The notes under the pieces are model-generated. The model was not told the DNA's origin. It ran no database searches and saw only the letters and a list, made by a program, of their open reading frames with translations. Made by a program: the position numbers and the translations under genes. Below, one piece after another: positions 1 to 7,468 of a stretch of 10,258 nt of DNA (within the stretch, counting starts at the first letter, position 1; each line of letters opens with the position of its first letter). The DNA lies in assembly GCA_000435075.1 (NCBI GenBank), contig FR890587.1, forward strand, positions 1 to 10,258, given 5' to 3'. Source of the stretch: Bacteroides sp. CAG:770. GTDB taxonomy: Bacteria > Bacteroidota > Bacteroidia > Bacteroidales > UBA932.

Positions 1-3000
1 CGTTCAGCAGGAACGTAACGGCTTAGCTGCCAGATGTTTCTCAATGTCCAATAAGGATAGTAGTTCTGCCAGTCGGTGTATCTGTTCTCCAAAAAGATGT
101 TGCCGTATTCATTGAGAAAATGATAGCCTCCGCGGCGTCCGGCAGTCACATCGAGGTTGAAGACCACTTCATTGCCCGTCTCCGCCAGTACGGTATCGAA
201 GAATTTCCGCAGGTTCGTCTCCGCTTGCTTGGTCGGAATGGAGAGGCCGTCGATCTTGAACACCTTGATTCCGTACTCATCATATAGTTTCACAACAGCA
301 TCGGCATCCTTGCGCCAGTCTGCGAAGTCATTCTGGATGCTGGGATTGAACCAAAGTCCGATTTCGATACCCAGTTCCCGGGCCTTGTCCATGACGGGCT
401 TCAGGCCGCGAGGATATTTTTCCCGCGAAGGGGTCCAGTAGAGAGGATTGTCCCAGATATTCTTGAAAGAGCCTTTGGCGAGTGCGGAATTGGGGCTTTT
501 GCCTTCCTGCCATCCGTCATCTATCTGGAAATGAGTCACTCCCAGACGGGCGGCCTTTTCCAGTTCGGCGATACAGAACTGTTCATTGACCTTGGAATCC
601 TGGCTTCTGTCGCCCCAGGTATTCATCATTATCATTTCGTCACGGTCGGCATGGTGCTCACGGATATGCTTCTGGTAATTCCTAAGGGCAAGGAGCGGCG
701 ACAGTCCGCCTTCCCCGAACACGCCCGTCACGCAGGAATACAGGCGCACCATGTCATCGACGACTGCATCTTCGTCGGAAATGCCGATTCCCGCTACGGT
801 GAATTTCCCTGACTCGCAGATGAAATCCGCATCGGGACTGCCCAGCTGCACTGCAGAGCATGGAGCTTCCTTCAATATGAAAAAGCCGTTCTCATCGCGG
901 GCGTCGCGGGCGAAAAGGAGATTTCCCCTGTAGCCGGTCTTGCGGTACGGTATGAATGAATGTTCCGCGACCAGATTGTTGTTCCAATCCGTAACGTCGA
1001 AGAATTCCACCACCTTTACCTGCCAATGCATTCCTCCCGGGCAGAATCTTTCCAGATACCTGGCCTTGTTTTCCTGGCCCCGGCGCATATCCGATACTGA
1101 TTCTATATTCTTGTTGTCCGCCACATTGCCGGCCGACTGTTCTTTTCCGGCAGAGATTCCGCCGACATAATTGTCACAAGCGATGGCCGGACAGCCTTCA
1201 TAGACCCTGAACACCCTGCGCACACGGATATCATCCATGGAAAAAGTGACTTCCGCTTCCAGATGTTCCGGACGTATGCCGTCGGACTTCACTTCACGCA
1301 CTGTCAGTTTGCCGTCAGCGGCTGCCCCGGAAGACTGTCCCACGGCCAAAGCTGGATCCACGGTATTGCTGACGAAGACGCGCCCCGTAGTCTTGTCCTT
1401 CACATAGGCATTGGTCAAATTCCCGCCGTTCCAACGGAACGCGCGTTCAATCAACGCATTGCCGACAAAGAGCGTATCGCATGAGAGGCGGGCGTAGCCC
1501 TTGTCCGACGCCGGTGCATTCTTCAACAGCTTGTTCGGAAGGTTGAAGTTCTGATCCGACAGCGGCACATCAGTCCTGCCTGCGCCGGCCTCCATCATTC
1601 GCTTGAGTTCAGGCAGATGGCGATGATAAACCCCGCGCGGAAGACAGCCGTTCTTTATACATAGCGCCGCGGCCATGCCCACGACCTCGCCCATCATTCC
1701 GGTAGTTCTCATGACACGCACAGTTCCCAATGCCACATGAGTGCAGCTGATATCCCGTCCGGCCATGAAAAGGTTCCCGATGTTACGCGAATAAAGGCAG
1801 CGGTATGGAACCGCATAAGGATGAATCCAGTCATGCACGGTCGCGGATTTGAATTCATTGCCCGGAAATTTCTCCGAGTTTTTCGGATCGGGGAAATGCA
1901 GGTCAACGCTCCAAGTAGTGGTAAATGACGCATCTTCATACTGAATGTCCCTGTCAATGTCATTCTGAGAAAGGACATGATCGCCCAGAAGTCTCCTGGA
2001 CTCTCTTTTCCCGGCGATATAAGCCACCCAGTCCAGGCTTCTGTCAGCATAAGCGGCATCGCCCGAATGGTTCTTTAGCCAGCTCCAATTCGAATATATC
2101 ACCAGCAGCCCGTAATCGCGGACTCGCTCGGCGTCTGCAATCTGGTCCCGGTTCATGCCTGTTTCCCAGGTCCACTCGCCCATCGTCACCTTCTCGCAAT
2201 TCGAAGCATTGAACTCCACTCCATAGGAAAACTCAGGGAAGACTGTCTTCTGCGGGCATTTCCTGGAATACCACTGGACAGAAGCGCCCATGACCATATC
2301 ATCAGCTTTCACAGGCGCGGACCGTTCGCCATATTCGTCGCGAGACTCCCGGCCCATCGTCCAGTCGGCACCCGCCAGAAAACCGACAGTGCCGTCACCG
2401 GTGCAATCCGCGAAAAGCCTTCCATGCAGACGGACATTCTCTCCGGTTTCGATATGCACAGCCGTAACAGACTCTATCTCAGATGCTTCCGTATCCACAG
2501 CAATCACATGATAAGGAGCATACAGGTCAATGTTTTCCTCCGCATCTATGAACGCCTGCTTTTTCCAATCCTGATAGTTCTCGGCCGGACGCGCATTGCC
2601 TTTCTCCGTATGCCCGAATTCCCGGATCATCCTTCCCAGCCCCTTATACGGTTCCATCTCCACGTAACCGCCGAGGTGCACGCGGATCTCCGAACTGTTG
2701 TTGCCGCCCAGAACCGGCCGGTCATTCACGAGAGCAACCTTCAACCCGTTCCTCGCTGCTGCCGCAGCCGCGCACATGCCGGCAATACCGCCTCCGGCAA
2801 CCACGAGGTCATAATTTTTGTCAATGCTTTCGCACTTGGTACTCCTGAGCGTCTGAACGTCAGCCTGTTCCGGGGCGCCGCCACGTGTAAGCAACACGGC
2901 ATCGCATCTGCCGTCGAATCCCGTCATGTCATGCAGACGTATCTCCGTGCTGCCGCCTTTTACGGTCACCGCGCCGGCATACTGCCATTCCCATGAATGG

Positions 3001-3356
3001 CCGGTCACGCCCAAATCATTCGGAAGGGTCTTCCCTCCTACCGCCACACGGAATGCACCCGGGCCTTTGCCCGAATGCCAAGGAGAGGTCCAGTTGTATG
3101 TGCGGACCCAGACATGCCACTCCCCTTTTTTCAGGTCAATGTCCGTGCAGGCATCTTCGACAGGCACGCCCATGCCATGAGCCAGAAGATATGGCGACCC
3201 CATCTGGTCCATAAACTGCTGGTCGACTTTCCAGCCTCCTTTTTCCGTGAAGCTCTCCGCCTCGACCAGAACGTCCCGTCCTTCGCATGTGAAGACGGAC
3301 AACGATACCGACAGCAATGCTGCCAAAAACAAATGAAGAAAAATTCTATTTCGCAT
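1..3356 (-). CDS. Exported FAD-dependent oxidoreductase fused to a GH36-like glycosidase (3' end beyond window)
   Basis: I translated this frame by hand: it is open from ATG at 3356 to the window edge (1118 full codons, no stop), so the C-terminus is missing. Residues 1-26 form a signal peptide (MRNR, then a hydrophobic run); the Cys24 context is a poor lipobox. Residues 29-165 look like a carbohydrate-binding beta-sandwich (VEAESF at 31-36). Residues 183-600 are an FAD_oxidored-type flavoprotein: GGGIAG at 188-193, Asp212 ending strand 2, GGNNSSE at 217-223, DCTGDG at 317-322 and NLFMAGRD ending at 535. Residues 620-890 resemble the N-terminal sandwich of GH36 enzymes. From 910 a TIM barrel begins: TWGDRS (W914), IDDGW (D946, D947), GLWFNP (W1002), FKIDG (D1036, likely nucleophile) and RYTDW (D1095, candidate acid/base). 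It probably acts in the periplasm or at the cell surface on a glycan. The flavin substrate, electron acceptor and sugar specificity are unknown. The fusion is in frame without any stop or shift. The start overlaps the end of the HTCS gene by 11 bp, suggesting translational coupling. Family assignments are firm for both halves; the combined function is inference. Confidence 0.88.
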   Translation of the reverse strand, partial: MRNRIFLHLFLAALLSVSLSVFTCEGRDVLVEAESFTEKGGWKVDQQFMDQMGSPYLLAHGMGVPVEDACTDIDLKKGEWHVWVRTYNWTSPWHSGKGPGAFRVAVGGKTLPNDLGVTGHSWEWQYAGAVTVKGGSTEIRLHDMTGFDGRCDAVLLTRGGAPEQADVQTLRSTKCESIDKNYDLVVAGGGIAGMCAAAAAARNGLKVALVNDRPVLGGNNSSEIRVHLGGYVEMEPYKGLGRMIREFGHTEKGNARPAENYQDWKKQAFIDAEENIDLYAPYHVIAVDTEASEIESVTAVHIETGENVRLHGRLFADCTGDGTVGFLAGADWTMGRESRDEYGERSAPVKADDMVMGASVQWYSRKCPQKTVFPEFSYGVEFNASNCEKVTMGEWTWETGMNRDQIADAERVRDYGLLVIYSNWSWLKNHSGDAAYADRSLDWVAYIAGKRESRRLLGDHVLSQNDIDRDIQYEDASFTTTWSVDLHFPDPKNSEKFPGNEFKSATVHDWIHPYAVPYRCLYSRNIGNLFMAGRDISCTHVALGTVRVMRTTGMMGEVVGMAAALCIKNGCLPRGVYHRHLPELKRMMEAGAGRTDVPLSDQNFNLPNKLLKNAPASDKGYARLSCDTLFVGNALIERAFRWNGGNLTNAYVKDKTTGRVFVSNTVDPALAVGQSSGAAADGKLTVREVKSDGIRPEHLEAEVTFSMDDIRVRRVFRVYEGCPAIACDNYVGGISAGKEQSAGNVADNKNIESVSDMRRGQENKARYLERFCPGGMHWQVKVVEFFDVTDWNNNLVAEHSFIPYRKTGYRGNLLFARDARDENGFFILKEAPCSAVQLGSPDADFICESGKFTVAGIGISDEDAVVDDMVRLYSCVTGVFGEGGLSPLLALRNYQKHIREHHADRDEMIMMNTWGDRSQDSKVNEQFCIAELEKAARLGVTHFQIDDGWQEGKSPNSALAKGSFKNIWDNPLYWTPSREKYPRGLKPVMDKARELGIEIGLWFNPSIQNDFADWRKDADAVVKLYDEYGIKVFKIDGLSIPTKQAETNLRKFFDTVLAETGNEVVFNLDVTAGRRGGYHFLNEYGNIFLENRYTDWQNYYPYWTLRNIWQLSRYVPAE
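3346..3356 (-). other. 11-bp overlap of HTCS stop and oxidoreductase-glycosidase start
   Basis: The minus strand reads ATGCGAAATAG: the ATG at 3356-3354 opens the oxidoreductase-glycosidase and the TAG at 3348-3346 closes the HTCS gene in another frame. No convincing Shine-Dalgarno sequence precedes this ATG, which is normal in Bacteroidota. The ATG is preferred because it is followed directly by a good signal peptide. The overlap implies one transcript and probably translational coupling of regulator and enzyme. Confidence 0.8.
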
Positions 3357-6300
3357 CCGGATTCATTTTAAAATCTGTCGGTGACTGCCCGAAATGACGT
3401 TTGAAGCAGACACTGAAATACTTAGGGTTGGCAAAGCCTGTCATTGTGGATATTTCCGCGACAGTGTAGTCGGACTCGGAGAGGAGCTGGCTCGCCCGTT
3501 TCAGACGGATATCCAGGATAAATTCCTTTATGGACATTCCCGTAAGGTCATTGAGTTTCTGATAAAGACGGGTACGGCCTATCGCCATGTCCGAAACGAA
3601 ATCATCCACGCCGTACTCCTCGTTTTCCAAATTCTCCTCAATGAAGCCCACCGCCTTTTTCAGCAGTTCTTCGTCCACGGAAGAAATGGCGATATGAGAC
3701 GGCTCAGCCACGAACTTCTTGCTGTACAGTTCTTTGAGACTGTTCTGATTCTTTATGAAGTTCGATATCTGCTTGTGCAGGTAATCTATGTCCACCGGTT
3801 TGCTGATAAAGACATTGGCCTCGCATTCAAGCGCTTCTATTCCCGCTTTATGGTTTTCACCGAGAGCGGAAAGGGCGATGATAGGAATATGGGAAGTCTT
3901 GATATTGGAACGGATACGACGGCAGACTTCGAATCCGTCGACCTCCGGCATCGCAAGGTCAGTTATGACCAACTGCGGCATGACCTTTTCCACCTTGGCA
4001 AGTCCGTCCCGTCCGTTGATTGCCGTATAGACATTGTAATAAGGAGAGAGCCTCTGCTCCAGATAGTTGCGCAGCTGGGCATCGTCTTCCATGACCAGAA
4101 TGTCATAAGTCTTCCTTTCCTTCCGGCCCGAGGTCTTCTCATTCGCGTCGAGGTCGGAAATCATGTTGTCAATCTCCGCCGCAGCATAATCATAAGCCTT
4201 TCCTTCCCCGGCCGAATCCCCGGCCGTCACATCCTGGCACGGAACGAAAGGAAGCAGCACGACAAACGATACCGTGGAATCAGTAGAACGGACAGAGATG
4301 CTGCCCTTCATATCTTTCACAAGTTCCTTCACTATCGCCAGGCCCAGACCTGTATGGGTACCGAATCCGGTCTTCACCGGACCATGGTTGTTGAACGGTT
4401 CGAAAAGAGTGCCGACCTCATCTTCAGGAATGCCTTTCCCGCTGTTGGTGACCACGAAAGACAGCCATTCAGCATCGGCAGGTGCGCCCGAATCAGGAAT
4501 TTCCTCCTGTGCGGCACGGCCCACCCGGACGCTCACATATCCGTTCTCCGTCGTGTATTTGATGGCGTTCGAGAACAAATTGGTAAACACTTTCTCGATT
4601 ACGTCATAGTCGAACCGGGTGTCGAAACTTTCCATCTGCGAGATGAATTCGGTCTCTATATGATGTTTGCCGGCATAGAACTCGAAAAGCGAGAAAATAT
4701 TTTCCACGAACTTGATGATGTCTCCCGGCTTGCAGTCCAGCGGCATCTTCAGGGTCTCTATCTGCCTGAATTTCAGCAATTGGCTGATCATGTGCTGGAT
4801 ACGGACCACATTCTTGCTTATGAGTTCCACATAGCTCCTGTACGGCGCATCCATCGGAATCAGGCTGTCCAGCTGCTTCAGAGGGTCGATGACAAGAGTC
4901 AGCGGAGTCTTCAGATCGTGGGAGATGCTGGTAAAGAAATTGATTCTCGCCTGTGTCAGTTCATTGAGGTCCTTCTCCCTCTCCTTTTCCAGTTCCAGCT
5001 GCTGCTCCAACATCTTTCTCCTGGTCATGTACGCCCACACATAATATGCGGACAAGATGATGAGCAGAAGATAAACGGCATACGCAAACGGTGAAAGCAG
5101 CGGATATGGCTTGACCTTGAAAGACAACGAACTGACATGGTCTCCCCAGACGCCGTCATTGTTGGCCGCCTTCATCTGGAAGGTATATTTTCCCGGAGGG
5201 ACATTCACAAAACGGACATGTTGCTGGTTCTTGGGCAGTACGGTCCAGGCATCTGAAATGCCGAGCATCCTGTAGGCATAGGTATTCCTGTCCCGCTCCA
5301 GATAGCTGTTGCAGGAGAATCCTATGTCGAAATTCGACTGTTTGCTGGACAGCTTGATCACGCTGCCGCGCCCTGACTGCCCGTCCAACGTAGCTACGGT
5401 CTGTCGCAGCGGATATCCTTCCTCTCCAGGGACAACCAGATGTCCGTTCACGCTAAGTCCCGTGAAATAGACACGTGGTTTCTGAGGATTGGTATGGAAA
5501 CGCCTCGGATTGAACATTATGAATCCATTGGTCCCGCCGAACAGCAGTTCCCCGTCCGAGCCGGAATAGCAGGAACGCACATAATACGCTCCGCACCTGT
5601 TGGGAATATCTATTCCGGCCCGCCTTATCTCCCCATCTTTCTGGCTGTAGCAGAACAGGCCGGCGTCGGTACTCATCCACAAATCGCCGGAAGACGTGTC
5701 TTCCAGGATACCGAAAACCATGCGGTTCACGAAATCGCCGTCCGTATTGGAATTGAAATTCGTATATGTACCGTCAGGCGCCAGCCGGTTCACACCGCCA
5801 CCGCGGGTGCCGAACCATACGCCCGAAGACATTGTCCTGCAGAAACAGCTGATGTTGTTCGCCGAATGCGGATAGTTCTCAAGATAATGCCTACGTATCA
5901 ATTTTCTCGCGGCAGGATCCAGGACATATACGCCGTCATGGGTCATGAGCCAGAGATAACCGGAAGCATCGTGGTACAATGTCTCCACTCTCAGCCTTAT
6001 CTTATGCCCCGCGTCATCATGAAAAATCACGTTTTCCACCTTTCCGGTCCTGCGGTCCCAGAACATCAGTTCCGCATCAGGATCGGTAAGCCAGAATCCT
6101 TCATCCCCCTCCGGTTCGAAGTCATATACAGAGAGAAGCTGACGCGTACCGGCATTGTAAACAGGCAAAGTCGTGACCTTGCCGGTATTCATGTCAATGG
6201 TGCTGATACCGCCATTGAAAGCTGCCGCATACATCAGGTTCCCATACGGGCGCAATCGCTTTATCATGTTGGAAGGCAGCGACTTGTCACCGCCAGTTCC

Positions 6301-7410
6301 CTGCTTCCACCTGGAGAATGAATTGTCCGCCCTGTTCCATCTGAACAGGCCTCCGCCTTCGGTCCCGATCCATATGTTCCCCTTGGCATCTTCCGCATAC
6401 GTGCTGACAATCGGGAAGTTAAGGCCTCCCGGTGTAGGCTCCACATATCGGATTTCACTGTCATTGAACGTCAGATAAGCAAGCTTTCCGCCATACGTAC
6501 CTATCCAAACGCCGCCGTCCGGGTCGGGATATATCGACCATACCGAATTGTTCGGCAGGGAATAGTTGTCCAGCAGGTCCGATGTCAGCAATTTGGTTTC
6601 GCCGGATGTTATATCCGTAAGCAGCAATCCCGACTGCGTAGCTGCCCACACTACGCCGTTGGAATCGATATACAGTTCTTTCGCATTGCTGGAATGTCCA
6701 TATTCTTCCGGCAAATTGAATGTACCTTCGAGCTGGCCGGCCTTGTCGAGCACATATAGTCCGTCGTTGCGCGTCAGCACATATACGTGAGACGAATCTT
6801 CTCTGACGTCGCATACTACGGCATTGTCGTCATCCAGAACGGCAAAGTTCTCATACTCACCGTTTTCGATACGCAGCAACCTATTATACGCCCCCACATA
6901 GACATGGCCGGAAGAACACGACAGATGAAGCGTGAACGGTGTCACCCTCACGGTATCCGGCAACGGATATTTTCCTGTCGTCCTGCCATCTTCGAAACGG
7001 ACGACCTCGTCATTCAGTATCAGCCATAATCCTTCACGCGCGTCAGCCTCCATCGCCCCCACGTCACCCTCCAGCACAAGTTCAAACTTCTGCTGCATAT
7101 AGTCGAACATATACAGTCCGGCACTTGTCGCCGCATAAATGGTATTGTTCCTGTCCGACACCAGTTTCCTGTAATCGACAGGCGCCTGATGCGGCCCGAT
7201 GACGGACATGTTCTTGAACGTATGTCCGTTGTACATGAACAATGCGTCAGTACCGCTGAACCATATCCTGCCGACGCTATCTTTCACGATGCTGTTTATA
7301 CCTCCGTAATAGGAAGTTTCCGGCATCTGATGAAAGCGGTAGTTCTTCGTGTCGACAGCGTATGAGGCGACAGACACCAACGCCGATAATATGATGACAA
7401 TCAATCTCAT
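3346..7410 (-). CDS. Hybrid two-component system (HTCS) sensor/regulator of a polysaccharide utilization locus
   Basis: A 1354-residue one-protein signalling system. A signal peptide (residues 1-18, ending SYA) sends the sensor part to the periplasm. Residues 40-650 contain fourteen recognisable Reg_prop-type blades, from GRIWFSG (W50) to the blade with GFIMFN (M632), fitting two seven-bladed propellers. A Y_Y_Y domain follows (about 690-768), then a single membrane segment (about 774-794) and a charged linker likely to be coiled coil. In the cytoplasm come a HisKA domain with SHDLKTP (phospho-acceptor His831), a HATPase_c domain (N-box Asn948, NSGKGI with Asn989, GLGLAI from 1021), a receiver domain (acidic EDD 1108-1110, phospho-acceptor Asp1151, Lys1204) and a C-terminal AraC-type DNA-binding domain (about 1252-1350). 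Asn989 stands where many kinases have Asp; I believe Asn is common in HTCS proteins. By family knowledge it binds an oligosaccharide between the propeller and Y_Y_Y parts and activates nearby glycan-degradation genes. It sits between two enzyme genes, so it probably controls them. All catalytic residues are present and nothing suggests inactivation. Confidence 0.97.
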   Translation of the reverse strand: MRLIVIILSALVSVASYAVDTKNYRFHQMPETSYYGGINSIVKDSVGRIWFSGTDALFMYNGHTFKNMSVIGPHQAPVDYRKLVSDRNNTIYAATSAGLYMFDYMQQKFELVLEGDVGAMEADAREGLWLILNDEVVRFEDGRTTGKYPLPDTVRVTPFTLHLSCSSGHVYVGAYNRLLRIENGEYENFAVLDDDNAVVCDVREDSSHVYVLTRNDGLYVLDKAGQLEGTFNLPEEYGHSSNAKELYIDSNGVVWAATQSGLLLTDITSGETKLLTSDLLDNYSLPNNSVWSIYPDPDGGVWIGTYGGKLAYLTFNDSEIRYVEPTPGGLNFPIVSTYAEDAKGNIWIGTEGGGLFRWNRADNSFSRWKQGTGGDKSLPSNMIKRLRPYGNLMYAAAFNGGISTIDMNTGKVTTLPVYNAGTRQLLSVYDFEPEGDEGFWLTDPDAELMFWDRRTGKVENVIFHDDAGHKIRLRVETLYHDASGYLWLMTHDGVYVLDPAARKLIRRHYLENYPHSANNISCFCRTMSSGVWFGTRGGGVNRLAPDGTYTNFNSNTDGDFVNRMVFGILEDTSSGDLWMSTDAGLFCYSQKDGEIRRAGIDIPNRCGAYYVRSCYSGSDGELLFGGTNGFIMFNPRRFHTNPQKPRVYFTGLSVNGHLVVPGEEGYPLRQTVATLDGQSGRGSVIKLSSKQSNFDIGFSCNSYLERDRNTYAYRMLGISDAWTVLPKNQQHVRFVNVPPGKYTFQMKAANNDGVWGDHVSSLSFKVKPYPLLSPFAYAVYLLLIILSAYYVWAYMTRRKMLEQQLELEKEREKDLNELTQARINFFTSISHDLKTPLTLVIDPLKQLDSLIPMDAPYRSYVELISKNVVRIQHMISQLLKFRQIETLKMPLDCKPGDIIKFVENIFSLFEFYAGKHHIETEFISQMESFDTRFDYDVIEKVFTNLFSNAIKYTTENGYVSVRVGRAAQEEIPDSGAPADAEWLSFVVTNSGKGIPEDEVGTLFEPFNNHGPVKTGFGTHTGLGLAIVKELVKDMKGSISVRSTDSTVSFVVLLPFVPCQDVTAGDSAGEGKAYDYAAAEIDNMISDLDANEKTSGRKERKTYDILVMEDDAQLRNYLEQRLSPYYNVYTAINGRDGLAKVEKVMPQLVITDLAMPEVDGFEVCRRIRSNIKTSHIPIIALSALGENHKAGIEALECEANVFISKPVDIDYLHKQISNFIKNQNSLKELYSKKFVAEPSHIAISSVDEELLKKAVGFIEENLENEEYGVDDFVSDMAIGRTRLYQKLNDLTGMSIKEFILDIRLKRASQLLSESDYTVAEISTMTGFANPKYFSVCFKRHFGQSPTDFKMNPDAK

Positions 7411-7440
7411 GCCAATATGCGTTTTTAAGGGTCACATGAA

Positions 7441-7468
7441 CAAAGATAATGAAATCTATTCGTACAAA
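7441..7468 (-). promoter_or_regulatory. Possible Bacteroidota-type promoter for the HTCS gene
   Basis: In the 45-bp gap between the GH2 stop codon and the HTCS start codon, the minus strand reads TATCTTTG (7448-7441), an exact match to the Bacteroides -7 consensus TAnnTTTG. A TTTG (7468-7465) lies upstream, inside the end of the GH2 gene. The 16-bp spacing between them is shorter than the roughly 20 bp usual for this promoter class, which lowers confidence. If real, it would give the regulator basal expression independent of the upstream genes, with a leader of only about 25 nt. Confidence 0.35.

Noticed and set aside
3340..3360. A frameshift or broken gene at the HTCS/oxidoreductase junction
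   Set aside because: The HTCS ends with a normal complete AraC domain and the next gene begins with its own signal peptide, so this is an ordinary gene overlap.
1925..3371. Several plus-strand frames of 70-190 codons in the left third of the window
   Set aside because: This region is fully covered by the minus-strand oxidoreductase-glycosidase, whose domains and motifs are continuous; the plus-strand frames have no recognisable domains.
3394..5094. A 566-codon open frame on the plus strand
   Set aside because: It lies exactly antisense to the kinase, receiver and AraC domains of the HTCS gene, has no recognisable domains and an unnatural composition; it is a shadow of the codon use on the opposite strand.
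5440..6321. A 293-codon open frame on the plus strand
   Set aside because: It is antisense to the beta-propeller repeats of the HTCS gene and shows no family features.
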